Part shown: positions 41,050-49,592 of the stretch, piece by piece | Position numbering within the stretch: the stretch's first letter is position 1 | Layout of the letters: each line of letters begins with the position of its first letter | Origin: DASYPQ01 sp036006425 | GTDB lineage: Bacteria > Planctomycetota > UBA1135 > GCA-002686595 | Length of the DNA stretch: 64,000 nucleotides | Assembly: GCA_036006425.1 (NCBI GenBank) | Contig: DASYPQ010000010.1 | Coordinates: forward strand, 62,001 to 126,000 | Direction: 5' to 3' | Made by a program: the position numbers and the translations under genes | Notes under the pieces: generated by a model | The model's input: the letters and a program-made list of their open reading frames with translations, nothing else | Databases searched by the model: none | Told to the model about the DNA's origin: nothing

Positions 41050-42300
41050 ATGGATCTCGCGTTGACACTCGTCGGTCTCTCGCACCGCACGGCGCCGCTC
41101 GAGGTGCGCGAGCGCTACGTCGTCAGCCCCGCCGATCTCACCGCCTGCCTCGCCGCGATCACGGGGATCCCGGGCGTGCAGGAAGCGTTCGTCCTCTCGA
41201 CGTGCAACCGCACCGAAGTCCTCGTCGTCGGCGAACCGGGCACCGACGTCGCGCCGGCGCTGCGGGCGCATCTCTTCCGCAATCTCGAGGACGAGGTCTA
41301 CGTCTGGAGCGGCGTGCAGGCGCTCATCCACGTGTTCCGCGTCGCCTCCGGCCTCGACAGCATGGTCGTCGGCGAGAGCGAGGTCCTCGGGCAGATGCGG
41401 CGCGGGTTCGAGGCGGCGCAGCAGGCCCGCACGCTCGGCCGGACTCTGCGCCCCCTGCTCCAGCAGGCGCTGCACGTCGGCAAGCGCGTCCGCACGGAGA
41501 CGGACGTCGGACAGGGGACGCTCTCGGTGGCGCGCGTCGCCGTCGACGTCGCGGCGCGCGTGTTCGGACGCTTCGAAGGTTGTCGCGCGCTGATCGTGGG
41601 AGCCGGCGAGACCGGCCTCCTCGTCGCGCGCCATCTCGTCGACCGGGGACTCGTCAACCCGACGTTCGCGAGCCGGACCCAGGAGCGCGCGCGCGAGGCC
41701 GCCGCCGAGTTCGGCGGCCGTGCGTTCGGGCTGGAGGATCTCGCGACGCTCGCCGGCGAAGCGGACGTCGTCATCGCCTGCATCGACGGCACGGGCGTCC
41801 AGCTCGGGCCGGACACGTTCGATGCGCGCGCTCTGCGGACGCGCGACCGCCCCGTGCTCGCGATCGACCTCTCGGTTCCGCGCGCGATCGATCGGGCGAT
41901 CGTCAAGAAGAAGAACGTCCTGCTCTACGACCTCGACGACCTGCAGCAGGTCGTCCAGGAAAACCGCGTCGGTCGCGGCGCCGCGATCGAAGGCTCGACC
42001 GAGATCCTCGTCGCCGAGCTGCACAAGTTCCTGGCGTTGCGTGCGTACGCGTCGTTCTCGCCCGTGATCGCCGCGATGCGCGAGCGCTTCGAGCGGGTGC
42101 GCGACGACGTGCTCGACTCGGTCGCCGGCGCGAGCACCGACAAGAGGGACATCGAGCTCGCGCACGAGCTCTCGCGCAAGCTGCTCGACGTCGCGCTCGA
42201 CCACATGAAGGAAGGCGCGCGCACGACGAGCTCGGAAGAGGCCCTCGACCACGAGTACCGGCGCTTCCTCGAGAGGCTCGGCGCCGAGGATCCCCCGTGA
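41050..42300 (+). CDS. hemA: Glutamyl-tRNA reductase
   Basis: 416 residues. First enzyme of the C5 pathway: NADPH-dependent reduction of glutamyl-tRNA(Glu) to glutamate-1-semialdehyde. LSHRTAPLEVRER and the catalytic Cys in VLSTCNRTEV open the protein; GLDSMVVGESEVLGQ, the Rossmann ALIVGAGETGLLVA and a C-terminal dimerisation helix follow. GAGG is 10 nt before the ATG. The stop overlaps the hemC GTG start (GTGA). HemL, the partner that uses the unstable product, is encoded 4.8 kb downstream. Confidence 0.96.
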   Translation: MDLALTLVGLSHRTAPLEVRERYVVSPADLTACLAAITGIPGVQEAFVLSTCNRTEVLVVGEPGTDVAPALRAHLFRNLEDEVYVWSGVQALIHVFRVASGLDSMVVGESEVLGQMRRGFEAAQQARTLGRTLRPLLQQALHVGKRVRTETDVGQGTLSVARVAVDVAARVFGRFEGCRALIVGAGETGLLVARHLVDRGLVNPTFASRTQERAREAAAEFGGRAFGLEDLATLAGEADVVIACIDGTGVQLGPDTFDARALRTRDRPVLAIDLSVPRAIDRAIVKKKNVLLYDLDDLQQVVQENRVGRGAAIEGSTEILVAELHKFLALRAYASFSPVIAAMRERFERVRDDVLDSVAGASTDKRDIELAHELSRKLLDVALDHMKEGARTTSSEEALDHEYRRFLERLGAEDPP

Positions 42301-43217
42301 GGATCGTGCTCGCCACGCGCGGCAGCCCGCTCGCGCTCTGGCAAGCGGAGGAGGCGCGCAGACTCCTCGGAGTCGCACACCCGACGGCTGAGATCGAGCT
42401 CTCGATCGTGCGGTCGACCGGCGACGACGACGCGCGCCTCGATCTCGCGAGCATCGGTCGCACCGGCGTGTTCACCGCGGAGATCGATCGAGCGGTCCGG
42501 GAAGGGACCGCGGACGTCGGAGTGCACAGCCTGAAGGACATGACGACGACCCTCGACGAGGGCTTTGTCCTCGGTGGGACGTTGGCCCGCGCGGCGGCGG
42601 AGGACGCGCTCGTGTCGCGGACGGGCGAGCGCCTCGCCGATCTGCGCGCGGGCGCGCGCGTCGCCACGGGCTCGGTCCGTCGCATCGCGATGCTGAAGCG
42701 CGCCCGTCACGATCTCGAGGTCGTCGGGATGCGCGGCAACGTCGACACGCGCCTCGAGAAGCTCGCCCGCGGCGAGGCCGACGCGCTCCTCGTCGCCTGC
42801 GCCGGGCTCGTGCGCCTCGGCCTCGGGCATCGGATCACCGAGGTGCTCGCGGCGCCGGCGTTCCTGCCCGCGGTCGGACAGGGCATCGTCGGCTTGACGT
42901 GCCGCGCGGACGATCAGCGGACCGTCGCGACGCTCGCGTCGATCTCGGATCGCGAGGCCTGGGCCGAGGCCCTCGCCGAGCGCGCGCTGCTGCGCGGCCT
43001 CCACGGCGGGTGCAACGCGCCGGTCGGCGCGCGCGCGCGCGCCGTCGAGAACGGGATCTCGATCCGGGCCAGCGTCCTGTCCGTCGACGGCACGCGGCAC
43101 CTCGAAGGCGAGCGCTCCGGCTCGATCGGCGAGGCCGAGCGGATCGGGACGCGCCTCGCGGAGGAACTGGCCGCGCGCGGCGCGAAGCAGTTGATCGAAG
43201 CGGCGCGTGCGAGATGA
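42297..43217 (+). CDS. hemC: Porphobilinogen deaminase (hydroxymethylbilane synthase)
   Basis: 306 residues from GTG 42297. It joins four porphobilinogens into hydroxymethylbilane. The start IVLATRGSPLALWQAE, the catalytic region VGVHSLKDM and GSVRRIA are standard. The dipyrromethane cofactor Cys is in LHGGCNAPVG, and the third domain is complete. It overlaps both hemA and hemD by 4 nt, so translation of the three is likely linked. Confidence 0.96.
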   Translation: MRIVLATRGSPLALWQAEEARRLLGVAHPTAEIELSIVRSTGDDDARLDLASIGRTGVFTAEIDRAVREGTADVGVHSLKDMTTTLDEGFVLGGTLARAAAEDALVSRTGERLADLRAGARVATGSVRRIAMLKRARHDLEVVGMRGNVDTRLEKLARGEADALLVACAGLVRLGLGHRITEVLAAPAFLPAVGQGIVGLTCRADDQRTVATLASISDREAWAEALAERALLRGLHGGCNAPVGARARAVENGISIRASVLSVDGTRHLEGERSGSIGEAERIGTRLAEELAARGAKQLIEAARAR

Positions 43218-43930
43218 AGCGCGTGCTCGTGACCGGACCGGTCGACCGACTCGCGGAGTACGCCGCGTCGGCGCGCGCGGCCGGCTGGGAAGCGGTCGAA
43301 ACGCCGTTGCTGCGGATCGAAGCGCGACGCTTCCAGAGCTCCGATCTCGCGCACGCGCAGTACGACTGGATCTGTGTCACGAGCGCGAGCGCGCTCCCCT
43401 GGCTCGCAGCGGCGATCGAAGCGCGGCCGGACCTGCGCGCGTCGCCGGTCGCGGCGGTCGGCGAGCGGACGGCGGAACGCGTGCGCGCCCTCGGACTCGC
43501 GCTCGGCTCCCCGCCGGCTCTCGACGCCGAGGCTCTCGCCGCCGGGCTCGCGGCGCGCGCCCGTGCCGGCGCGCGCGTGCTGTGGCCCCGCGGATCCGTC
43601 TCGAGTGACCTCGCTTCGGCCTTGCGCGCGGCGCGCGTCGACGTCGACGTCGACGACCCGATCGCCTACGAGACGCGCGCGCTCGAACGCCCGGATCCGT
43701 TCCCGCCGAGCGCTGCTATCTTCTTCGCGAGCCCCTCGGCCGTCCGCGCGTGGCACGAGCGGGACGCGGAAAGCGATCCGCGCCTCGCGATCGCGATCGG
43801 ACGCACGACGTTCGACGCGCTGCTCCACGAGACACAGGCGCGCTTCTTCGATACGATTTCACTTCCGCAGCCGACGCCCGAGGCCTTCGCCGCGGTCCTC
43901 GCGCACCTCGATCCCGAGAAATCCAGATGA
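43214..43930 (+). CDS. hemD: Uroporphyrinogen-III synthase
   Basis: 238 residues. The family is poorly conserved; the call rests on the two-lobed pattern (RVLVTGPVDRLAEYA, DWICVTSASALPWL, VAAVGERTAERVRALG, FFASPSAVRAW, IAIGRTTFDAL) and on its place between hemC and hemB. It closes hydroxymethylbilane with inversion of ring D. Overlaps both neighbours by 4 nt. Confidence 0.9.
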   Translation: MKRVLVTGPVDRLAEYAASARAAGWEAVETPLLRIEARRFQSSDLAHAQYDWICVTSASALPWLAAAIEARPDLRASPVAAVGERTAERVRALGLALGSPPALDAEALAAGLAARARAGARVLWPRGSVSSDLASALRAARVDVDVDDPIAYETRALERPDPFPPSAAIFFASPSAVRAWHERDAESDPRLAIAIGRTTFDALLHETQARFFDTISLPQPTPEAFAAVLAHLDPEKSR

Positions 43931-44988
43931 GCTACTCCCCCATTTCCGGCCTCGGCCACGGCATGGGCCAGCCGATCAGTCCGGGTCCGGGCGAAGAGGC
44001 GCCGCCGCTCCCGCCCGAGTACCTCGTCCAGCGCCCGCGACGGCTGCGTTCGCACCCCGCGCTGAGGCGCCTCGTGCGCGAGACGCACGTCACGAAGGAC
44101 GATCTCGTCCTCCCGCTCTTCGTCGTCGAGGGCAAGGGCGTCCGCCAGGCCGTGCCGTCGATGCCGGGCGTCTTCCGCGAATCGCTCGATCGACTGGCCG
44201 AGACGTGCCGCGACGCCGAACAGCTCGGGATTCCCGCGGTCATCCTGTTCGGCATCCCCGACAAGAAGGATCCCGAGGGTCGGCTCGCGTGGTCGCCCGA
44301 GGGGATCGTCCAGCGCGCGCTCGAGCGCATCGCGAACGCGGCGCCCTCGCTCCTGCGCATCGCGGACGTCTGCTTCTGCGAGTACACCGACCACGGCCAC
44401 TGCGGCGTGCTCACGCCCGAAGGCGACGTCGACAACGACGCGACGCTCGAGAACCTCGAGCTCCAGTCGGCCGCGCTCGCCGACGCGGGCGCCCAGGTGA
44501 TCGCCCCGAGCGGGATGATGGACGGACAAGTGGGCTCGATCCGCGCCGCGCTCGACGAGGCCGGTCACCTGAACGTCGCCGTGCTGTCGTACTCCGCGAA
44601 GTACGCGAGCGGTTTCTACGGCCCGTTCCGGGACGCGGCGGACTCCGCGCCGGCGTTCGGCGACCGGAACACGTACCAGATGGATCCCGCGAACAGCGAC
44701 GAGGCGATCCGCGAGGTCGAGCTCGATCTGAAGCAGGGCGCGGACATGATCATGGTCAAGCCGGCGATGCCGTGTCTCGACATCGTGCGGCGCGTGCGCG
44801 AGCGCTTCGACGTCCCGCTGTGCGCCTACCAGGTCAGCGGCGAGTACGCGATGATCAAGGCCGCCGCCGCGAAGAAGTGGATCGACGAGCCGCGCGTGAT
44901 GGTCGAGTCGCTGACGTGCATCAAGCGCGCGGGCGCGGACTTCATCCTCACGTACTACGCCCGGGAGATGGCGAAGCTCCTGAAGTGA
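43927..44988 (+). CDS. hemB: Delta-aminolevulinic acid dehydratase
   Basis: 353 residues. Condenses two 5-aminolevulinates to porphobilinogen. After a 30-residue Gly/Pro-rich head, RPRRLRSHPALRRLVRE begins the conserved part. The active-site Lys are in SYSAKYASGFYGPFRD and MIMVKPAMPCLDIV. Zinc cysteines are present in VCFCEYTDHGHCG, indicating a zinc-dependent rather than Mg-only form. The stop TGA directly abuts the stop of the convergent glycosyltransferase gene. Confidence 0.96.
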   Translation: MSYSPISGLGHGMGQPISPGPGEEAPPLPPEYLVQRPRRLRSHPALRRLVRETHVTKDDLVLPLFVVEGKGVRQAVPSMPGVFRESLDRLAETCRDAEQLGIPAVILFGIPDKKDPEGRLAWSPEGIVQRALERIANAAPSLLRIADVCFCEYTDHGHCGVLTPEGDVDNDATLENLELQSAALADAGAQVIAPSGMMDGQVGSIRAALDEAGHLNVAVLSYSAKYASGFYGPFRDAADSAPAFGDRNTYQMDPANSDEAIREVELDLKQGADMIMVKPAMPCLDIVRRVRERFDVPLCAYQVSGEYAMIKAAAAKKWIDEPRVMVESLTCIKRAGADFILTYYAREMAKLLK

Positions 44989-46458
44989 TCACTCGACGCG
45001 GTCGAGCGAGTTGCCGAGCTCGGTGACCTTGCCGAAGCGATCCAGCGCGGGCCGGCGCGCCGGGTAGGAGTAGACGTAGAAGCTCGGCTCCGCGGGCTCG
45101 AAGCTCCGCGACGAGACGTAGCGCACCCGGATATCGGCGCGGATGCGACCGTCGCGCTCGAAGACGCCCTGCTGCGCGTCGCCGTAGTACACGACGTCGA
45201 GCATGTAGAGGAGGGCGCCCGCGGGAACCTCGCGATCGATGGTGTCGAGCACCGCCTGCTGGTCGAGGTGGAGCCGCATGCGCAGATTGTCGAGGAGGCT
45301 GAGCGGCGTCCCGATCCAGTTCACCGTCAGGTCGGGGAGGCTCGGCTCCGCCGCGCGGTACGCCGGAGCGAAGTTGAAGACGACGACCAGTGCCGCCGCG
45401 AGGACGGCGTGCGCCGCGTACAGCACGGCGCGCGTTCCCTGCCCGAACGCGGCCGCGCCGCGGACGAGGACGAGCGCGACCAGCGGAAACAGCGGCAGGA
45501 AGTACCGCATGTTGTAGAAGGTCGTCGGGAAGGGCATCAGGCCCGCGATGTAGACGCCGCCGAAGCACGCGAGCGGCGCGATCACCGCGCGACCCCACGC
45601 CGCGCGGCGCAGCGCGAAGAAGAGCGCGACGTGGAACTGGACGAGGACCGCGATCCCGACCTGCACCCACGTCCCGCGCGCGCTCATCCACAGGACGCCG
45701 TTCGCGTACTGGCCGACGCCTCCGCCTTCGCCCTCGAGTCGCGACAGCGGATGGTGCCCGGTCCAGGCGAGCACGACGAGCACCCCGATGACGGAAAAGA
45801 TAGCGAGCGAGGCGCCGAGGATCGCGCGGAACTCCGCGCCCGGGGCGCGCAACGCGCGCACGTTCCACAATAGATAGAGAGGCACGGAGAGCAGGAGCAC
45901 GAGGCCGTAGTTCTTGAGCAGGATCGCGAAGTAGATCACGACGCCGGCGAGCAGGATCCGGCGGACCGCGCCTCGACCGGGCTCGAGGACCACGCGGTGC
46001 GCGAGCGACCACGCGGTGATCACGAGAGCCGCGAACCACCCGTCCGGGTGCGCGGACCAGAACTGGTAGACGACGCACGGACCGACGCTCGCGAGCCACA
46101 GGAGCGCGCTCTCGCCTCCTTCCGGCAACGCCGCGCGGAACGTGCGCGCGAAGTAGAAGAGCGCGAGCAAGTACGCGACCGTCCCGAGGAACGACGTGAT
46201 CCGCAGTCCGTCATGGCTCCCGAGAGCCCGGACGAGCGGCGCGGAGACCCACGCGTAGAGGATCGGCTTGTCGTACGAGAGCTTCGAGTCCGCGACGACC
46301 GCACGCGGGTCGTAGCCGTGCTCGATCACGTGCTGGCTCGCGCTCGCGTACACGAGGCTGTTGCGCACGAGCGGCCAGCGCCGGTTCGCGAGCACGACCG
46401 CCGCGCCGAGGACGACGAGGAGCGCGAGCAGCGGAATCGGCCGGATGGAAAAGCGCAT
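44989..46458 (-). CDS. Membrane glycosyltransferase-like protein (GT-C/ArnT type)
   Basis: 489 residues with 10 or more hydrophobic spans and a C-terminal soluble domain (VPAGALLYMLDVVYYGDAQQ). The first loop (NSLVYASASQHVIEHGYDPRAVVADSKLSYDKPILYAWVSA) has the acidic and Tyr/Lys features of lipid-linked sugar transferases such as ArnT and PMT. It would use a polyprenyl-phosphate sugar on the outer face of the inner membrane. The exact donor and acceptor are unknown. GAGG lies 6 nt upstream. Its stop abuts hemB; it diverges from the C2H2-like gene. Confidence 0.74.
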   Translation of the reverse strand: MRFSIRPIPLLALLVVLGAAVVLANRRWPLVRNSLVYASASQHVIEHGYDPRAVVADSKLSYDKPILYAWVSAPLVRALGSHDGLRITSFLGTVAYLLALFYFARTFRAALPEGGESALLWLASVGPCVVYQFWSAHPDGWFAALVITAWSLAHRVVLEPGRGAVRRILLAGVVIYFAILLKNYGLVLLLSVPLYLLWNVRALRAPGAEFRAILGASLAIFSVIGVLVVLAWTGHHPLSRLEGEGGGVGQYANGVLWMSARGTWVQVGIAVLVQFHVALFFALRRAAWGRAVIAPLACFGGVYIAGLMPFPTTFYNMRYFLPLFPLVALVLVRGAAAFGQGTRAVLYAAHAVLAAALVVVFNFAPAYRAAEPSLPDLTVNWIGTPLSLLDNLRMRLHLDQQAVLDTIDREVPAGALLYMLDVVYYGDAQQGVFERDGRIRADIRVRYVSSRSFEPAEPSFYVYSYPARRPALDRFGKVTELGNSLDRVE

Positions 46459-46540
46459 TCGAGGCCTCGATCGGGCTCTGCAGCGGCTTCTTCAGTCCGC
46501 CGGTTCCTCGCGACGATAGAGAACGCGAACCCAACGAGCC

Positions 46541-47068
46541 ATGTCCGACGAGCCGATCAACCCCGGGCGGCCTTCCCGATCCATCGACTGCCCCGAATGC
46601 GGGGAGTCCTTCGCGCCACGCGGAATCGCTTCGCACCGACGCATGCGCCACGGGATCACCCCGGAAGCCGCCGTGGAGCTCTCCGGAACACTGTCGCGGA
46701 TCGCGACCGTCCTCGAGCGTCTCGACGCCAGGCTGTCGGACGTCAAGGTCGCCGACGCGACGAGTCGCGACGTCGCGGAGGAAGTGGCCGCGCCGTTCCC
46801 GTCCCGGAAACCGGTCGAGCCGCCGGGTAAGCTCCTGCAGGAAGGCCTGCGCGAGGTCCTCGCCGAGATCGCGCGCGTCAAGCAGGAGACCGAGGCGCAG
46901 CTCGGTTCACTCGGCCAGCGCACGCTCTCGGACGAGCAGCGCCGGCTCGAAAGGACGACTTTCGAGACGCTGAGCTCCTTGCGCCGCCGTCAGGCCGAGC
47001 TCTTGTACCGGTTGCAGACCGAAGGCAGCGTGAACGGCGCTTCGATCGACCCGCTGACGACGCTGTAG
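46541..47068 (+). CDS. Small protein with N-terminal C2H2 zinc-finger-like motif
   Basis: 175 residues. Near the N-terminus CPECGESFAPRGIASHRRMRH gives C-x2-C-x11-H-x4-H, the spacing of a classical C2H2 finger, rare in bacteria. The rest is helical and charged with coiled-coil potential (ELSGTLSRIATVLERLDARL, EVLAEIARVKQETEAQLG, ERTTFETLSSLRRRQAELLY). It may bind DNA or protein as an oligomer. No family was recognised. It lies 40 bp upstream of hemL on the same strand, but hemL has its own putative -10, so co-regulation is uncertain. Confidence 0.68.
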   Translation: MSDEPINPGRPSRSIDCPECGESFAPRGIASHRRMRHGITPEAAVELSGTLSRIATVLERLDARLSDVKVADATSRDVAEEVAAPFPSRKPVEPPGKLLQEGLREVLAEIARVKQETEAQLGSLGQRTLSDEQRRLERTTFETLSSLRRRQAELLYRLQTEGSVNGASIDPLTTL

Positions 47069-47093
47069 CGCGGCGCGCGCTCCGCCCGCCCGC

Positions 47094-47099
47094 TACACT
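47094..47099 (+). promoter_or_regulatory. Putative -10 hexamer before hemL
   Basis: GCTACACT, with TACACT ending 9 nt before GTG 47109. Leaderless arrangement like that at hemG and the phzF-family gene. Confidence 0.45.
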
Positions 47100-47108
47100 C
47101 CGGGCCGC

Positions 47109-48395
47109 GTGAACCTCGAGCGGTCGAAGAGCGTCTTCGAGAAGGCGCAACGCCTGATCCCGGGCGGCGTGAACAGTCCCGTGCGCGCGTACCGCGGCGT
47201 CGGAGGCACGCCGGTGCACGTCGCTCACGGCCGCGGGGCGATCGTCACGGACGTCGACGGGAACGAATACGTCGATCTCGTGATGAGCTACGGCCCGCTC
47301 ATCCTCGGGCACGCGGATCCGCGGATCACCGCGGCGCTCGCTCGCGCGATCCCGCGCGGCACGACGTTCGGAGCGCCGACCGAGGGCGAGCTCGCCCTCG
47401 CGGCGCAGATCGTCGAGCGCATGCGGCCCGCGGTCGAGATGGTCCGGCTCGTGAACTCCGGGACCGAGGCGACGATGAGCGCGCTGCGCCTCGCGCGCGC
47501 CGCGACCGGCCGCGATCTCGTGATCAAGTTCAACGGCGGCTACCACGGGCACGGCGACAGCTTCCTCGTGAAGGCCGGCTCCGGAGCGCTCACGCACGGC
47601 GCGCCGGACTCGCCGGGCGTCCCGCGCGCGCTCGCGGAGCTCACGCTCGTGCCCGAGTACAACGATCTCGCGGGGACACGCGCGCTCTTCGAGAAGCGGC
47701 GCGGCGAAGTGGCGTGCGTGTTCGTCGAGCCGGTCGCGGGCAACATGGGCTGCGTCCTTCCCGCCGCGGGCTTCCTCGAGGGCCTGCGCGCGCTCTGCGA
47801 CGAGCACGGCGCGCTCCTCGTCTTCGACGAGGTGATGACGGGCTTCCGCGTCGCGCGCGGAGGCTACCAGGAGCTCTGCGGCGTCCGCCCCGACCTCGTG
47901 ACGCTCGGCAAGGTGATCGGCGGCGGCCTGCCGATCGGCGCGTACGGCGGACGAGCCGAACTCATGCGACGCATCTCCCCCGCCGGCGACGTGTACCAGG
48001 CCGGGACGCTGTCGGGGAATCCGCTCGCCGTCGCGGCGGGCATCGCCACGCTCGCGGCGACGGACGCCCCGGGGTTCTACGCGGATCTCGAAGCGCGCTC
48101 CGCGGAGCTCGCCGCCGGACTCGAGCGCGCCGCACGCGACGCGCGCGTCCCGATGTGGATCGGGAGACAGGGCTCGATGCTCTGCCCGTACCTCTCGGCG
48201 GAACCCGTGACGAGCTTCGAGCGCGTGCTCGCGACGGATCGCGAGCGCTGGAAGCTCTTCTTCCACGCGATGCTCGAGCGCGGAGTCCTGCTCCCGCCCT
48301 CGCCGTTCGAAGCGTGGTTCGTGTCGAGCGCCCACGACGCCGCGACGATCGAGCGCGTCGCGCGCGCGGCCTCCGACAGCCTGCGGAAGACCTGA
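47109..48395 (+). CDS. hemL: Glutamate-1-semialdehyde 2,1-aminomutase
   Basis: 428 residues from GTG 47109. PLP enzyme that converts glutamate-1-semialdehyde to 5-aminolevulinate, the step after HemA. RLIPGGVNSPVRAY, the cofactor region VNSGTEATMSALRLARA, NGGYHGHGDS, FDEVMTGFRVA and the Schiff-base Lys in VTLGKVIGGGLPIGAYGG are all present. It sits apart from the main hem run, beyond a divergent glycosyltransferase and the C2H2-like gene. Confidence 0.96.
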   Translation: MNLERSKSVFEKAQRLIPGGVNSPVRAYRGVGGTPVHVAHGRGAIVTDVDGNEYVDLVMSYGPLILGHADPRITAALARAIPRGTTFGAPTEGELALAAQIVERMRPAVEMVRLVNSGTEATMSALRLARAATGRDLVIKFNGGYHGHGDSFLVKAGSGALTHGAPDSPGVPRALAELTLVPEYNDLAGTRALFEKRRGEVACVFVEPVAGNMGCVLPAAGFLEGLRALCDEHGALLVFDEVMTGFRVARGGYQELCGVRPDLVTLGKVIGGGLPIGAYGGRAELMRRISPAGDVYQAGTLSGNPLAVAAGIATLAATDAPGFYADLEARSAELAAGLERAARDARVPMWIGRQGSMLCPYLSAEPVTSFERVLATDRERWKLFFHAMLERGVLLPPSPFEAWFVSSAHDAATIERVARAASDSLRKT

Positions 48396-48399
48396 GCCG

Positions 48400-48771
48400 C
48401 TACGGCGCGAGCTTCGGCTCGTACTTGTCGAACCGCAGCGCGGAGACGAAGGCCGTCGGATCGGAGCCCTTCAGCATCACGACCTCGGCGACGCCGCGCT
48501 CGAAGTTGACGGCGGCGTCGACGAGCCCGGGCGTCTCCTTCAGGCGGTCGTACACCCGTCCGGTGCAGCCGAGGCAGCACATGCCCTTGACCTCGATCGT
48601 CCGCACGACGCAGTCGGCCGGCAGATCGCCGTGGAGGTTCTGCGGCGCCGGACGGTGCGCCTCGAGCTCGGCGATCGACGGCGCGACGTAGTCGCGGGGC
48701 GGCGCGCGCAGGGCGACGGTCGCGAGGACGACTCCGGCGATGCCCAGGCCGACGAGAGGGAGGATCTTCAT
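48400..48771 (-). CDS. Membrane-anchored HMA (heavy-metal-associated) domain protein
   Basis: 123 residues. Residues 1-20 (ILPLVGLGIAGVVLATVAL) form an anchor or signal. The C-terminal half is an HMA ferredoxin-like domain with the metal site GMCCLGC in place of the usual GMTCxxC, followed by VAEVVMLKGSDPTAFV. It may bind copper, zinc or mercury outside the cytoplasm; the extra adjacent Cys is unusual. No metal ATPase is nearby. Ends 4 bp from the convergent hemL stop. Confidence 0.77.
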   Translation of the reverse strand: MKILPLVGLGIAGVVLATVALRAPPRDYVAPSIAELEAHRPAPQNLHGDLPADCVVRTIEVKGMCCLGCTGRVYDRLKETPGLVDAAVNFERGVAEVVMLKGSDPTAFVSALRFDKYEPKLAP

Positions 48772-48854
48772 CAGGTGCGCGAGCGGACGGAGAGCATAAC
48801 CGACGCGCGCCGGTCGGAGAGGAGCGCAAGGTTGTGGCGCTCCCCCCACGCGGC

Positions 48855-48860
48855 CACAAT
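48855..48860 (+). promoter_or_regulatory. Putative -10 hexamer before gmhA
   Basis: CACAAT, 7 nt before ATG 48868; weaker than the other cases in this window. Confidence 0.3.
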
Positions 48861-48867
48861 CGGCGGC

Positions 48868-49467
48868 ATGAACCCGAAGGATCCGATCCAGGGGTCGTTC
48901 GAGGAGGCCGCCGGCGTCCTGGCCGCCTTCCTCGCCGATCCGGCGTGCCTGGAGAACGTCCGGCGCTTCGTGCAGGCCGCCGCGAAGACGCTCCGAGGGG
49001 GCGGGCTCCTCATGTCGTGCGGCAACGGCGGCAGCATGTGCGACGCGATGCACTTCGCCGAGGAGTGGACCGGAAGGTTCCGGAAGGACCGTTCTGCGCT
49101 CCCCGCGATCGCGTTCTCCGATCCGAGCCAGCTCACGTGCATCGCGAACGACTTCGGCTACGACGAGGTGTTCGCGCGCTCGGTCGAGGCGTACGGCAAG
49201 AAGGGCGATCTCCTCGTCGCGATCTCCACGAGCGGCGGTTCGAGGAACATCCTGCGCGCGCTCGAAGTCGCAAAGGCGAAGGGCATCGGGACCGTCGGGC
49301 TGCTCGGGAAAGGCGGCGGCGACGCCCGGCGTCTCGTCGACATCCCGATCGTCGTGCCGCTCGCGACCACCTCGGACCGGATCCAGGAGATCCACATCAA
49401 GGTCCTTCACATCGCGATCGAGGCCGTGGAGCGCGAGATGTTCCCCGCGAACTACACCGCGCGCTGA
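48868..49467 (+). CDS. gmhA: Sedoheptulose-7-phosphate isomerase
   Basis: 199 residues, typical length. GmhA forms D-glycero-D-manno-heptose 7-phosphate, the first step to ADP-heptose for lipopolysaccharide or glycoprotein. SIS-fold signatures: SCGNGGSMCDAMHFAEEWTGRF, AISTSGGSRNILRAL and TSDRIQEIHIKVLHIAIE, the last containing the metal/catalytic residues. No other heptose gene is in the window. It implies a Gram-negative type envelope. Confidence 0.93.
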   Translation: MNPKDPIQGSFEEAAGVLAAFLADPACLENVRRFVQAAAKTLRGGGLLMSCGNGGSMCDAMHFAEEWTGRFRKDRSALPAIAFSDPSQLTCIANDFGYDEVFARSVEAYGKKGDLLVAISTSGGSRNILRALEVAKAKGIGTVGLLGKGGGDARRLVDIPIVVPLATTSDRIQEIHIKVLHIAIEAVEREMFPANYTAR

Positions 49468-49592
49468 GTCGCGCGCGCTTCCCGCGGCTCCGCCCCTGGG
49501 CAAGGTCGGCCGCGCCGGGTTATTCTCGATGCCTTCGGCCCCGTCCAGTGCTCGGGCAGGGGACGCTCCAGGGTTCTTCCGCGAGATCCACC

